A stretch of DNA of 64,000 nt from Arachnia propionica (GCF_037055325.1 NZ_CP146373.1:434001-498000); one strand, 5' to 3'. Counted from the stretch's first letter, positions 26,439 through 35,717 are shown. The notes: generated by a model from the letters alone, not told the origin. Numbers and translations: made by a program.

Positions 26439-27476
26439 TCAATCGCGATGGCGGTACCTCGTGAGTAGGGCCGCCATCGCAGCCCCGATACCGAGACCGG
26501 TTAGCGTCCCCATCCCGTAACCGATCCTTGCTCCCGCCCGGACCCCCTGCGCAGCCACATCGACCGGTATCGCCGGGGTCGGGTCAGATAGTTCCTCAGC
26601 TTGATCATTCGCAGTTTTCTGACTGTCTGATTCAAGCGATGGCCGCGTTGCCTCTGTTCTCTCCCCTGCCCAAGCTGCACAAAGCAGCAAGATGGTCGAC
26701 AGGAGGTTGAACAAAATCATGATCACGATCACAGGTCCAAAAACCACCGCAGTGGGGTTGGAGGTAAAAATGCCGAGAATTGCTCCTGCGAACTGTTGCA
26801 GCAAAGCAACCAGAACTGCACCTATTATGGAAGGAGGCAGCCAGCTGTGATAGTGAATCCTTTTCCTCGGAAGGGTGCGAAAAAGGAAGGCGAGCAGCAG
26901 CCAACTCACCAAAAGGGTGAGGAGCAGATGAACTAGCCAACCGATTATCCCCGCTGAACCAACCCAGGACATTCCGATGACGGCAATCCCTGAAGGAAGC
27001 AGCAGACATGCAAACAGACCGAGAAGAATCAACAGGTTTCCTCCCACTTCTTTCAGGAAGCCCAGCACCCCTTTTCTTTTTTCGATTTCTTGCTCATCGG
27101 TTTGCAGCATCCGGCAAAATCCAATTCGCAGGTTCCCGACCCAGTTCGACCCTGAGTAGGCGGCGGCAATCAAGGCGGTACCGGCCAGGCCATACCAGTT
27201 TTCTATCGCACTTTGCAGTACGTCAATTGTTTTCTTGGCAAGGTCTGTACTGCCAAGAATATTCACGATCCCGTCAGACAGAAGATGGAACCAGTCGGGA
27301 CGCAACACTGCCAAGGTGAATCCGGTTGCAGCTCCTGCCAGCATCAGAACCGGAACCAACGTCAAAACTGAAAAGTAGGTGATTGAAGCAGCATGCTGCG
27401 GGCCATGCTGCTGGTTGTAGCGCTCATGGATGGTGGCAAATTGTTTAACTACAGGGTTTTTGAGAAACTTTTTCAC
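26439..27476 (-). CDS. YihY/BrkB-family membrane protein
   Basis: 345 residues with about six membrane helices in residues 30-275 and a polar C-terminal tail ending in another hydrophobic stretch. SITYFSVLTLVPVLMLAGA and the long loop followed by YGLAGTALIAAAYSGSNWVG-like sequence are typical; the family was once misnamed ribonuclease BN. Function is not established; transport or envelope roles have been suggested. Codon use is more AT-rich than its neighbours. The start overlaps the ResR-like gene by 4 bases and the stop abuts the pfp stop. Confidence 0.85.
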   Translation of the reverse strand: MKKFLKNPVVKQFATIHERYNQQHGPQHAASITYFSVLTLVPVLMLAGAATGFTLAVLRPDWFHLLSDGIVNILGSTDLAKKTIDVLQSAIENWYGLAGTALIAAAYSGSNWVGNLRIGFCRMLQTDEQEIEKRKGVLGFLKEVGGNLLILLGLFACLLLPSGIAVIGMSWVGSAGIIGWLVHLLLTLLVSWLLLAFLFRTLPRKRIHYHSWLPPSIIGAVLVALLQQFAGAILGIFTSNPTAVVFGPVIVIMILFNLLSTILLLCAAWAGERTEATRPSLESDSQKTANDQAEELSDPTPAIPVDVAAQGVRAGARIGYGMGTLTGLGIGAAMAALLTRYRHRD

Positions 27477-28057
27477 CCGGTCTTGGCCCTCCTGCGAGAT
27501 TCGAGCTCGTTCTCAGTGCACATGCTCTGCTGCGCAATTCGTTCGCTTGGGAGGTCGCCGAGTGTTCCTTCGATCTCCTGCCAGACGCTAGAGACCGAGA
27601 TCAGGAACATGCCCTGCCCTCCCTTAGTGAGATCGAATAGTTCATTCGCGGTTGTGCATTCGTAGACGCTGAACCCGTCGCTGACCAGCGTCAGCTCCGT
27701 CAGGTCCTCGACCCCACGGGCTCGGAGATGTTCGATTGCGATGCGGATTTGCTGCAGTGAGATCCCAACATCGAGAAACCGTTTCACGACGCGAAGAAGC
27801 AGGATATCCCGGAAAGAATACAGACGTTGTGTTCCCGATCCCGATGCTCCTCGAATCTCCGGCACCACAAGACCAGTTCGGGCCCAATAGTCGAGTTGCC
27901 TGTAGGTGATACCCGCCACTCGATGAGCAACAGGGCCACGGAAACCCAGGTCCTTGGGGACAGAGGCGAAATCACCGTCGAACAGTGTGTCCTGCAACGG
28001 TGTCTCGTCGCTATGTCTGATGCCATCAGCCACTGGTTCAGCCCCTACTTTTCTCAC
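27473..28057 (-). CDS. MerR-family regulator, ResR/Rv1830-like
   Basis: 194 residues from a GTG. The winged-helix MerR domain is clear: VAGITYRQLDYWARTGLVVP, then LYSFRDILLLRVVKRFLDVG. It lacks the metal-binding loop of MerR itself. Gene order (garA, FtsR-like MerR, bifunctional nuclease, this gene) matches Mycobacterium tuberculosis Rv1827-Rv1830, where Rv1830 (ResR) affects division, growth and antibiotic recovery. It overlaps yihY by 4 bases. A 147-base gap separates it from the nuclease gene; I see a possible -10 TAGAAT there but no convincing -35. Confidence 0.83.
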   Translation of the reverse strand: MRKVGAEPVADGIRHSDETPLQDTLFDGDFASVPKDLGFRGPVAHRVAGITYRQLDYWARTGLVVPEIRGASGSGTQRLYSFRDILLLRVVKRFLDVGISLQQIRIAIEHLRARGVEDLTELTLVSDGFSVYECTTANELFDLTKGGQGMFLISVSSVWQEIEGTLGDLPSERIAQQSMCTENELESRRRAKTG

Positions 28058-28204
28058 CGACCACCGGTTCTACGTCACAACTGACGCTAACCGCCAGGTG
28101 CCTTGGCAGCGTACGACACGCCCACCGGCACTGCTGTAGATTCTAAACCCTCCAGCAAAGCTCAAGGTTGACGCAGTCCTTCTCCTGAAGTCCAGGATCC
28201 GTAC

Positions 28205-28663
28205 TTAGAAATCCTCCGGCTGGACCTGTTCTAGGAACTCTCGGAACCTCTCGACCTCGTCCACATGGACGATTTCTTCGGAGATGCCGACTTTGTCCAA
28301 CAGCTCGGCCGTGCAGTGCACGGGCCAGCCCCGTCTGATCGCAACGGCCACGACATCGCTAGGTCGCGCATCGAAGGTCAGGTCCCCAGCAAGTATCTCC
28401 GCATGAAACACACCGTCCTGCATGGAATTGATCATCAGCTGCGGTTGGGAACCGCCTGCAAGTTGCGCAAGAACCTCTGCTAGCAGGTCCTGAGTGAGCG
28501 GCCTGGCGAATTGTTCCTCCTCCAGGGCAACGGCAATGGCGGCAGCGTCGACGGCGGAGATCCAGATCGGTAGCAAGCGTTCTCCATCATTCTCACGTAG
28601 CAGGAGGACAGGGCCGTCATCGCCTGCTTGGATCCCAACCACACACAACTCGACCATGTTCAC
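28205..28663 (-). CDS. bifunctional nuclease family protein (DUF151)
   Basis: 152 residues. The pattern VVGIQAGDDGPVLLLRENDG, LPIWISAVDAAAIAVALE and SDVVAVAIRRGWPVHC is that of DUF151, reported as DNase/RNase in some plants and bacteria. It is the homologue by position of mycobacterial Rv1829. It lies 15 bases after the FtsR-like gene, so the two are probably one transcript. Confidence 0.88.
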   Translation of the reverse strand: MNMVELCVVGIQAGDDGPVLLLRENDGERLLPIWISAVDAAAIAVALEEEQFARPLTQDLLAEVLAQLAGGSQPQLMINSMQDGVFHAEILAGDLTFDARPSDVVAVAIRRGWPVHCTAELLDKVGISEEIVHVDEVERFREFLEQVQPEDF

Positions 28664-28678
28664 AGCTTACGAGACCGG

Positions 28679-29371
28679 TCAACCGAACAGTTGCGAGAAC
28701 ATCATGCCGCTGTGCGCATTCACCACCAGTCGGTAGACCTCACGGAGAACCTCCTTTGGTACTCCTTGACGGCCTTGGTATTGGCTGATGGCCTGCTCCA
28801 CCAGGGCTGCTTCCAGTGATGCGGATTGCTGAAGCACCCTCAGCTGTCGGGGCTCGACTCCATAGTCACCGAGACGCTTCGCGGCCACGGCTAAGGCGAG
28901 CATCTCCCTCCCGTATCGTTGAGTACCTTTCCGGTGCGAGATCACCTTCAAGCGCTCCAGTTCGATCAGAGCGGCCTCTCCCAGCCCTGATTCTGAAAGG
29001 AGTTCCCTGCGCGTGAAGAGCTGTCGTTGAGTACCTGCCTGTCGGGTCGGTCTACGAGGTGATTCCGAGGTCTGAGGTGCTGTCGCGACAACCGAATCCG
29101 TGGTGTCAGGAAGCGCTTCTCCTCTGTCCATGGCGGCGAGTTCCTCACGAATCACCTTGAGAGGAAGATATCTGTCACGTTGAGCACGCAGCACAAAGAG
29201 CAGCCGCTCGACATCAGCCGGGTAGAAGCGCCGGTATCCGGAGGGATGGTCCCGCTCCGGTGAGATCAACCCTTCGTTCTCCAGATATCTGACCTTTGAG
29301 ACCGAGATGTCGGGGAACTCTCCCCGGATCGATTCCAGAACTTGACCGATCGTGCGCGGCGCGGCCGGCAT
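28679..29371 (-). CDS. ftsR: MerR-family regulator, FtsR/Rv1828-like
   Basis: 230 residues. The N-terminal MerR DNA-binding domain (TIGQVLESIRGEFPDISVSK, LENEGLISPERDHPSGYRRF) is followed by a linker and a C-terminal domain resembling a second winged helix (LFTRRELLSESGLGEAALIE). In Corynebacterium the homologue FtsR activates ftsZ. It starts at TGATG, sharing one base with the garA stop, an arrangement that couples their translation. Confidence 0.87.
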   Translation of the reverse strand: MPAAPRTIGQVLESIRGEFPDISVSKVRYLENEGLISPERDHPSGYRRFYPADVERLLFVLRAQRDRYLPLKVIREELAAMDRGEALPDTTDSVVATAPQTSESPRRPTRQAGTQRQLFTRRELLSESGLGEAALIELERLKVISHRKGTQRYGREMLALAVAAKRLGDYGVEPRQLRVLQQSASLEAALVEQAISQYQGRQGVPKEVLREVYRLVVNAHSGMMFSQLFG

Positions 29372-29784
29372 CAGCTCCGCCCGGCCTCGCTCAACAGGAT
29401 CGTTGCCCGGTACTTGCCGATCTGAATCTCGTCGCCGTGCCGCAGCTGGGCACGACCGTCGATCAGAACCCTGTTGACGTATGTGCCGTTGAGACTTCCC
29501 AGATCCTCCAACATCAGCTGACCAGCCGTTCGCACCAGCTTTGCATGATGCCTGGAAACCGTGACGTCGTCCAAGAAGATGTCGGATTCAGGGTGCCGGC
29601 CCAGAGTGGTCACATCGGAGTCGATCAGAAACTGCGACTCCTTCACACCACCTCGGGTGACTATCATCAGCGCGTTGCCGGGAGCCAAATCCGCCGCGTT
29701 CGCCGATAGACTCCCCCCGATGGCGGACAGATGTTCGTCCGTGAGCGCTGCGAGAACGCTAGTGGTGTCGTTCTTCGAATCCAT
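29371..29784 (-). CDS. garA: FHA-domain regulator GarA/OdhI
   Basis: 137 residues from the ATG at 29784, which has AGGGGG 7 bases upstream; the longer open frame to 29880 lacks a site. The N-terminal NDTTSV holds the Thr-Thr pair that PknB/PknG-type kinases phosphorylate. The FHA domain follows: TTLGRHPESDIFLDDVTVSR and DLGSLNGTYVN. The unphosphorylated protein inhibits 2-oxoglutarate dehydrogenase and affects glutamate metabolism; phosphorylation makes the FHA domain bind its own tail. lpdA and acnA, which act in the same cycle, are elsewhere in this window. Confidence 0.93.
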   Translation of the reverse strand: MDSKNDTTSVLAALTDEHLSAIGGSLSANAADLAPGNALMIVTRGGVKESQFLIDSDVTTLGRHPESDIFLDDVTVSRHHAKLVRTAGQLMLEDLGSLNGTYVNRVLIDGRAQLRHGDEIQIGKYRATILLSEAGRS

Positions 29785-29863
29785 GAGATCCCCCTGGCGG
29801 TGGTTCCTGACCCCCGTCATCGGCGGCCCCCTTTCCGTACTGATCGCCATCCAAGCTGCCCCC

Positions 29864-29891
29864 AGCCTATCGAGGGACAACGGTTTGACAA
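29864..29891 (-). promoter_or_regulatory. candidate promoter of garA-ftsR
   Basis: On the minus strand TTGTCA (29886-29891) and TAGGCT (29864-29869) are separated by 16 bases, in the 117-base gap between the DUF881 gene and garA. The start would lie about 70 bases upstream of the garA ATG. Confidence 0.45.
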
Positions 29892-29901
29892 GCCTGCCAT
29901 G

Positions 29902-30663
29902 CTAATTCGGCTTGGCGAATTCCGGCGCGCGTGGGGAGACGACGGAGTCAACAGAAATCTCTGTCATCTGCTTGATCTCTACCTGCCCCTGCACTCTGCT
30001 GCCCTCCACCTCGCTGACCAGACCTCCCCTGAACCGTGCCCCAGCTTCAAGCGTTGCAGGGTCGCCTATGGCCTCGATGACGATTGGCGTGGTCAGCGGA
30101 ATCCCATCCACAACAATACGCCCCTCCGGGTCACGATCGATCCAGGTGCTCGCCACCACGCGTATCGCATCATTGAACTCGATCACCTCAGAACCTGCAT
30201 CACGCAGTTCCTCCAACGCGTCCAGTAGCAGCTCCGGAGACATGGCGCCTTGAGGATCTTGAATCGTTATCCGGATCCCCGGTCCGGTCGCCGGAACCGT
30301 TCCTGCCACGATCTGCATCTGCTCAATCCGGTGCCTAGTTTCGTCATCGGCCGCCTTGACCCCCGCTGCTCCTGAGACGAGTCCTTCGCGAGTTGTCGTT
30401 AGCTCGCGCACCTCGGACTCCAGGCGACGCGTTTCGGCTGAGAGGTTGTCCAACAGCTGAATCAAGTCCGTGCGACGCAGATTGGAGTAATCAGGCTGTG
30501 ATGCCTGGGAACGCAGTGTCCACACAATGAGAAGGGCGGCCAAGCAGAGCACTGCGCCTACGACCAGCTGACCGCGACCCGGTTTCAGAAAGGCGCGCCA
30601 CAACGTGTCAGGTTCTGGCGTTTCGAGCTGTTCGGCCGCACGCCGCGGAGTCTTCTCAGGCAT
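29902..30663 (-). CDS. DUF881 family membrane-anchored protein (second copy)
   Basis: 253 residues from the ATG at 30663. One membrane helix (about residues 40-60), then a coiled-coil-like segment (LLDNLSAETRRLESEVRELT) and an external domain with TGPGIRITIQDPQG and INAxxR-like sequence. It resembles Rv1825 (also named CwsA-like in some annotations, unproven). DUF881 proteins are like YlxW/YlxX of Bacillus and are linked to division loci. Its start overlaps the small basic protein gene by 8 bases. Confidence 0.85.
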   Translation of the reverse strand: MPEKTPRRAAEQLETPEPDTLWRAFLKPGRGQLVVGAVLCLAALLIVWTLRSQASQPDYSNLRRTDLIQLLDNLSAETRRLESEVRELTTTREGLVSGAAGVKAADDETRHRIEQMQIVAGTVPATGPGIRITIQDPQGAMSPELLLDALEELRDAGSEVIEFNDAIRVVASTWIDRDPEGRIVVDGIPLTTPIVIEAIGDPATLEAGARFRGGLVSEVEGSRVQGQVEIKQMTEISVDSVVSPRAPEFAKPN

Positions 30664-30988
30664 GAAGCACCGCCCTACGGATGGCAGCTGCATTGTTGAA
30701 GATACGTATCCCGAGCACCACCACGACCCCGGTTGACAGCTGAGATCCGACTCCGATCTGATCGCCTACGAAAACGATCAGCCCGGCGATGAGAACGTTG
30801 GACAGAAAGGAGACCGCGAACACCCGATCCGAGAAAGTTCTTTCCAGCCAGGCTCGGGTTCCTCCGAGTATGGCATCCAGCGCCGCCACGATGGCGATGG
30901 GTAGATACGGCTGGAGGAACACCGGTAGGACAGGTTCGACCAGCAGCCCGATGATGATTCCAGCTGCAAGTCCGAGCAAAGCCAACAT
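30656..30988 (-). CDS. sbp: small basic protein family (Sbp, DUF1290)
   Basis: 110 residues with three hydrophobic segments: LALLGLAAGIIIGLLVEPVL, a middle helix, and GVGSQLSTGVVVVLGIRIFNN at the end. RAWLERTFSDRVFAVSFLSN is highly conserved. Homologous to Bacillus Sbp/YlxX-type and Rv1824; lies between the two DUF881 genes, as in other Gram-positives. The function is not known, but the constant company of DUF881 suggests one membrane complex. Confidence 0.88.
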   Translation of the reverse strand: MLALLGLAAGIIIGLLVEPVLPVFLQPYLPIAIVAALDAILGGTRAWLERTFSDRVFAVSFLSNVLIAGLIVFVGDQIGVGSQLSTGVVVVLGIRIFNNAAAIRRAVLHA

Positions 30989-31007
30989 TCTCTCCTCCTC
31001 TCCTCCT

Positions 31008-31769
31008 TCAGCTCTTGGTGTAACGAAGTGTCATCGCGGGGTCGGCCGGTAGATTCAGGTCACTGTTTACCGTTTGCAGTTCGTAGGTAATTCCATAGTT
31101 GTCATGCAGATACTGCCACCACGTCGCGGCAGGGGTGCGCGCGAAACGCGCCTGCAGCGTAGCAGGGTCCCCTATTGCCTCCAACACGTAGGGCGGGCTC
31201 AACGAGACATAATCCACAGTTATGGCAGACCCAGCAGAGCGGATGGGAGTGAGAGTTGTGATGCGATAGCCGTTTATGGCAACTGCCTCAGCCCCTGCCT
31301 GCCACATCCCGTTCACCAAGCGCGTTAGATCAGAATCATAAATCACTCGGTTGCCATCTGGAGTTTTTTCTGCATCATTCACCCGGGCCCGAATACCAGG
31401 TCCTGAGACGGAAATTGCCCCAGCGGCCAGCTCAGCTTCCTGTAAATCGGTCCGAACTTTCGGATCTGCCACGGCTTCCTGACGTAGTTGTCTGTTTTCT
31501 GTATCCAGTTCACCCGCTTTGGCCGTGAGGTCGTCACGGCGCTGTTGTTCCGCCGCGATTCTCGACAGAAGGTCCTCTTTTTCATCTGCCATTTCGCTAC
31601 GAGATCGGGTGGTGGATACAGCCGCGAGAGCAAGCAGAGCGGCCACCACGAGGAGTGCAAAGGACATCGCCAAGCGGCTGCGCCGTGGAGATCTCGTGGT
31701 CAAGTACTCCGGCTCCATGGCTTCCGAAGCGAGATCACTCAGGAGACTCATACTGGCATCAGGGCGCAT
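31008..31769 (-). CDS. DUF881 family membrane-anchored protein (first copy)
   Basis: 253 residues from the ATG at 31769; an upstream GTG at 31793 is also open. A basic N-tail, one helix (FALLVVAALLALAAVS), a coiled coil (residues about 60-105) and the DUF881 core with SGPGIRARVNDAEKT, AVAINGYRITTLTPIRSAGS and YVLEAIGDPATLQAR. It resembles Rv1823 and is about 30% like the second copy by eye. It overlaps the phosphatidyltransferase gene by 11 bases. Confidence 0.86.
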   Translation of the reverse strand: MRPDASMSLLSDLASEAMEPEYLTTRSPRRSRLAMSFALLVVAALLALAAVSTTRSRSEMADEKEDLLSRIAAEQQRRDDLTAKAGELDTENRQLRQEAVADPKVRTDLQEAELAAGAISVSGPGIRARVNDAEKTPDGNRVIYDSDLTRLVNGMWQAGAEAVAINGYRITTLTPIRSAGSAITVDYVSLSPPYVLEAIGDPATLQARFARTPAATWWQYLHDNYGITYELQTVNSDLNLPADPAMTLRYTKS

Positions 31770-32361
31770 CTCTCTCACCTCTCTCACGCGCAAGTTTCAT
31801 GGTTCCCCGCAGATAGAGGACTCCGGCAGCCCAGTAGGCGACTGCTCCGGAGAGCGCCAGCATCCATCCCACCCATCCCGCTACAACAAGACCGAGTGCG
31901 GCGGAGGAGCCGATAAGCATGAGCGGGAAAGCTAGCAACAGAAGCATCGTTCCTGCTTTACCGACAAGATTCACAGGAAGTGCCATTCGTCCACTTCGCC
32001 GCAGTGAGGGGAGCAAGCACAACAGCAGCAGGTCACGGGCAGCGAGAACAGCTAGCAGCCACCAGGGCACGATTCCCCTGATGGTCATCACCACGACTGC
32101 TGTGAGGATGTAGAGCCGATCGGCAACCGGATCGAGGCGTGCCCCCAGCAGCGAGGTCTGGTGAAGCGTGCGCGCCAAGAAACCGTCAAGCCAGTCTGTT
32201 GCTCCTGAAACTGCCAGCAGGATCACCGCTGCTAAGTCATGCCCTGCCAAGATGAGCCAACCAAATACCGGCACTGCCAGCAACCGCAGGAATGAAAGAG
32301 CATTCGGTATCGTCAACAGTCGATCGGTGTCCCAGGCCGGGGTTGGTTCGACTGCGTTCAC
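31759..32361 (-). CDS. pgsA: CDP-alcohol phosphatidyltransferase
   Basis: 200 residues from a GTG at 32361; the open frame continues upstream into the HIT gene but does not look like this family. Six membrane helices. The catalytic motif is complete in DWLDGFLART...GARLDPVADR (D..DG..AR........G...D...D). It joins an alcohol phosphate or a lipid to CDP-diacylglycerol. By gene order it could match either pgsA1 (after thrS and HIT in mycobacteria) or pgsA2 (before DUF881); the product, phosphatidylinositol phosphate, PG-phosphate or cardiolipin, cannot be told from sequence alone. Confidence 0.85.
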   Translation of the reverse strand: MNAVEPTPAWDTDRLLTIPNALSFLRLLAVPVFGWLILAGHDLAAVILLAVSGATDWLDGFLARTLHQTSLLGARLDPVADRLYILTAVVVMTIRGIVPWWLLAVLAARDLLLLCLLPSLRRSGRMALPVNLVGKAGTMLLLLAFPLMLIGSSAALGLVVAGWVGWMLALSGAVAYWAAGVLYLRGTMKLARERGERDAP

Positions 32362-32371
32362 AGCAACCAGC

Positions 32372-32905
32372 CTAGGCCATGTCCATCCACGCCCTAGCGA
32401 GTCGTTCGCGGGCGTCACCGAGTAGCTGGGGAAGGGCACGGGTATGTCCGATGATTGGCATGAAGTTCGTGTCTCCCTCCCAGCGGGGAACGACATGCTG
32501 ATGCAGGTGGGCGGCTATCCCCGCGCCGGCGGTAGTTCCCTGGTTCATGCCGATGTTGAATCCAGCGGGCTGCGAGACCTTTGTCAGGACCGTGATGGCC
32601 CGCTGGGTGAGTTCCGCCATCTCACGGGTCTCCTCTGGCGTGGCGTCGACATATCCGCTGACATGACGGTAGGGGCACACCAGTAGGTGTCCTGGCGAGT
32701 AGGGGAAAAGGTTCATCACTACGAAGGCCTGTCCGCCGCGGGCGACGATCAGCCCGTCTTCGTCACGTTTCGTGGGAGAAAGGCAGAACGGGCAGCCAGC
32801 CTCATCTTTCGGCTTTTCTCCCTCGATGTAGACCATCCTGTGGGGGGTCCACAATCTCTGGAAGGAGTCGGGGACCCCGCACAGCTCGGAGGATGGCTCT
32901 GTCAT
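32372..32905 (-). CDS. HIT-family hydrolase, AP4A phosphorylase-like
   Basis: 177 residues. The HIT motif HLHQHVV gives the catalytic His; CPFCL near residue 38 suggests a zinc site. [15 protein letters not shown] and [20 protein letters not shown] match the mycobacterial Rv2613c, reported as diadenosine tetraphosphate phosphorylase. It overlaps the end of thrS by 4 bases; aminoacyl-tRNA synthetases make AP4A as a by-product, so the pairing makes sense. Confidence 0.9.
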   Translation of the reverse strand: MTEPSSELCGVPDSFQRLWTPHRMVYIEGEKPKDEAGCPFCLSPTKRDEDGLIVARGGQAFVVMNLFPYSPGHLLVCPYRHVSGYVDATPEETREMAELTQRAITVLTKVSQPAGFNIGMNQGTTAGAGIAAHLHQHVVPRWEGDTNFMPIIGHTRALPQLLGDARERLARAWMDMA

Positions 32906-34914
32906 TGCGCACCTGGATCCGTGTTGCTACGGGATGCAATGTGGGAACGGATCCTCTCCACTGCCCGCTCGACGGGTACCCCGTTCAGCTGGGTGCCGTC
33001 CCGGAAACGGAAGCTCACAGCCCCCGCATCGCGGTCTTCTCCACCGGCGATGAGAATGAATGGCGCTTTCGACCTGGATGCGTTTCGGATCTTCTTGCCG
33101 AAACGATCATCCGAGAAGTCAAGTTCAACCCGAATTCCGTAGGACCTCAACCGGGCTGCGATATCCGCGAGATGATCGTTGAACTCGTCGGCCACGGGGA
33201 CGCCGAGCACCTGTACCGGGGCGAGCCAGGCTGGGAAGGCCCCTGCGTAGTGTTCGGTCAGCACCCCGAAGAACCGTTCGATTGAGCCGAACAGGGCGCG
33301 GTGAATCATCACCGGACGCTGACGTGTTCCGTCGGCCGCTTGGTATTCCAATCCGAAACGTTCTGGCAGGTTGAAGTCAAGTTGGATCGTGGACATCTGC
33401 CAGGTGCGTCCGATGGCATCTTTGGCCTGCACCGAGATCTTCGGTCCGTAGAAGGCTGCGCCCCCCGGATCAGGAACGAGTTCCAGGCCGGAGGCCGTCG
33501 CCACTTCGGCTAGGACCTCGGTGGCCTCCTTCCAAGTTTCGTCGTCACCCACAAATTTCTCGGGATTCCTGGTGGACAGCTCCAGATAGAAGTCGTCCAA
33601 GCCATAGTCCTTGAGGAGATTGAGCACAAAGGTCAGGAGGCGGGCCAGCTCATCGCGCATCTGTTCGCGGGTGCAGTAGATGTGGGCGTCATCCTGAGTG
33701 AATCCCCTGGCTCTGGTCAGGCCGTGCACCACACCAGATTTCTCATTGCGATAGACGGTTCCGAACTCGAACAGCCGCAGCGGTAGTTCCCGGTAGGAGC
33801 GCCCCCGCGAACGGAAGATCAGGTTGTGCATGGGGCAGTTCATGGGTTTCAGGTAGTAGTCCTGCCCCTGTCTGCGGATGTTGCCCTGCGCATCGTGTTC
33901 CTCGTCCATGTGCATGGGCGGATACATGCCATCGGCGTACCAGTCGAGATGCCCGGAAGTCTGGAACAGGGAGGCCTTCGTCAGGTGCGGAGTGTAGGCG
34001 AACTGGTAGCCCTCCTCGACGTGACGGCGTCGGGAATAGTCCTCCATCTCCATGCGCACCACGGCCCCGTTCGGATGGAACACGGCCAGTCCCGACCCGA
34101 TTTCGTCGGGGAAGGAGAACAGGTCCAATTCGGTACCGAGTTTGCGGTGATCACGTCTGGCGGCTTCAGCCATGCGAGTCTGGTAGTCCTTCAGGTCCTC
34201 CCGGGTGGCCCACGCGGTGCCGTAGACGCGTTGCAATCCGGCGTTGCGTTGGTCGCCCCGCCAGTAAGCGGCGCTCGATTTGGTCAGTGCGAACGCCTGG
34301 AGGTAGCCGGTGTGGGGTACGTGGGGGCCGCGACACAGGTCGCGCCATGCGACGGAGCCATCACGACGAACGTTGTCGTAGATGGTGAGCTGCCCCTCCC
34401 CCACCTCGACGGATGAGCCGTCGGCGGCGGAGGCACCGCCCTTGTCCGCTATCAGCTCCAGCTTGAAGGGTTCTGCGGCCAGCTCCTCGCGGGCTTCCTC
34501 GTCGCTGACTTCTCGCCGTACGAAGCGCTGTTTCTCGCGGACTATCTGACCCATTCGTTTCTCAATCGCTTTCAGATCATCCGGGGTCAGCGGTGAAATG
34601 GCGAAATCGTAGTAGAAACCATCGGTGATGGGAGGACCGATGCCGAGCTTCGCATCGACGAACAGATGCTGCAGGGCCTGGGCGGTCACGTGCGCCGCGG
34701 AGTGGCGGATGATGGCGAGGCCCTCGTCGCTGTTGGCTAGGACAGGTTCCACCTCATCGCCGTCGGTCAGTTCACGCTGGAGGTCCTGAAGATGCCCGTT
34801 CACCTTCATCGCAACGATCCCGCGGTCGTTGCCGAACAGGTCCAGCCCCGTGGCGGTCGTCGTCAGCTCCACGCTCTCACGCGATTCAGGATGGATGACG
34901 ACGATTGTAGACAC
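32902..34914 (-). CDS. thrS: threonyl-tRNA synthetase
   Basis: 670 residues from a GTG at 34914 with GAAAGG 7 bases before it. An in-frame extension to 35115 is not part of the protein. Order: TGS domain (about 1-65), editing domain with HSAAHV and (C)HVPHTG-like zinc ligands (to about 240), class II core with motif 2 ([20 protein letters not shown]) and motif 3 (GSIERFFG), and C-terminal anticodon-binding domain (LAPVQV...). It begins the long minus-strand block. No T-box is seen in the short leader. Confidence 0.95.
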   Translation of the reverse strand: MSTIVVIHPESRESVELTTTATGLDLFGNDRGIVAMKVNGHLQDLQRELTDGDEVEPVLANSDEGLAIIRHSAAHVTAQALQHLFVDAKLGIGPPITDGFYYDFAISPLTPDDLKAIEKRMGQIVREKQRFVRREVSDEEAREELAAEPFKLELIADKGGASAADGSSVEVGEGQLTIYDNVRRDGSVAWRDLCRGPHVPHTGYLQAFALTKSSAAYWRGDQRNAGLQRVYGTAWATREDLKDYQTRMAEAARRDHRKLGTELDLFSFPDEIGSGLAVFHPNGAVVRMEMEDYSRRRHVEEGYQFAYTPHLTKASLFQTSGHLDWYADGMYPPMHMDEEHDAQGNIRRQGQDYYLKPMNCPMHNLIFRSRGRSYRELPLRLFEFGTVYRNEKSGVVHGLTRARGFTQDDAHIYCTREQMRDELARLLTFVLNLLKDYGLDDFYLELSTRNPEKFVGDDETWKEATEVLAEVATASGLELVPDPGGAAFYGPKISVQAKDAIGRTWQMSTIQLDFNLPERFGLEYQAADGTRQRPVMIHRALFGSIERFFGVLTEHYAGAFPAWLAPVQVLGVPVADEFNDHLADIAARLRSYGIRVELDFSDDRFGKKIRNASRSKAPFILIAGGEDRDAGAVSFRFRDGTQLNGVPVERAVERIRSHIASRSNTDPGAQ

Positions 34915-34951
34915 AGGTCTTCCTTTCGGTAGGGACTGGCCCATTCTGCCA

Positions 34952-35406
34952 TCACCCCGCGAGGAAAGCCCGCTTCTCCACCCCCACTGCCTCAGCAGGG
35001 CGGGCGAAGCATCGTCGCTCCGGGAAGAACCGCCATCCGTTGTCGGAGGAGAGCTCCGGCCACTCGTGCCGGACCACACCGTCGAGATCGAAGGCGATAC
35101 TGTTCTTCGTTGCATCCGTGGCGACCACCAGCCCGAAGGACCCGTCGAAGGCCAGGTCCCCCCTTAAACTTCGCCGTACTGTGGGTCGCGAGACAGAAAA
35201 TCCGGGCTGAGGAAACGCTCGACGACGAGATAGCTGTCCTCATCCGGTTCCTTCAGGTTCAGCAGCGCGAAAGGCTGACAGGGATCGACGTTGTCGGCAC
35301 AGTAGGCCTGAGCCTCCCGCGACAAAGGAGGTTCCATCAGGAAGGACCCGGCTGAGCCGGGTGCTCTCGGCAACCAACTAGCCGGGTCCTGATGTGTCGG
35401 GGGCAA
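34952..35406 (-). pseudogene. frameshifted hypothetical gene
   Basis: One frame runs from 35406 (TTG) or 35337 (ATG, more likely) to a TAA at 35164, ending QYGEV. The -1 frame goes on at once with [20 protein letters not shown] and later [17 protein letters not shown], stopping at 34952. Restoring a single T in the TTT run at 35166-35168 (minus strand) joins them as [13 protein letters not shown] without a break, giving about 128 residues from the ATG. Both halves have acidic, soluble-protein composition. I do not recognise the family. It may be a fresh pseudogene, a sequencing slip, or a programmed shift. Confidence 0.6.
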
Positions 35407-35409
35407 GGG

Positions 35410-35694
35410 TCACGGCACGACCCGACCTTCGAAGTCCGTACGGCCTGCAATCCGACCAGCCACGAAGGGGCAGCTTGGACGCACCTGGTTCCCGGTCGGC
35501 AGGATGTCGGCCAAGGCGAAATCCACGACTTTCCCGGCCAGACCCTGCCCTTGGAACTCGGGGATCGTTTCGGTGTGGTTGAGGTCGATGACATCACCCT
35601 CGATGGCGTAGTCCACGAAGGCTGCCACTTGGCCGCCCTGCTTGAGTTCGTAGCGGAACGCGGTGTCGTTCTTAATCAGTTCGATGTCACTCAT
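35410..35694 (-). CDS. small GNAT N-acetyltransferase (YidJ/Gtf-like)
   Basis: 94 residues from the ATG at 35694; an ATG at 35703 is in frame and neither has a clear ribosome-binding site. The single-domain fold of the short DUF3109/YidJ-type acetyltransferases is seen: FRYELKQGGQVAAFVDYAIE, then HTETIPEFQGQGLAGKVVDF (acetyl-CoA loop Q-G-Q-G-L-A) and RPSCPFVAGRI. Substrate unknown. It follows the tRNA operon terminator and precedes the frameshifted gene; an 8-bp inverted repeat (35346-35362) lies after it. Confidence 0.82.
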   Translation of the reverse strand: MSDIELIKNDTAFRYELKQGGQVAAFVDYAIEGDVIDLNHTETIPEFQGQGLAGKVVDFALADILPTGNQVRPSCPFVAGRIAGRTDFEGRVVP

Positions 35695-35717
35695 GGGTGT
35701 CATTTAACCGGATAAGA

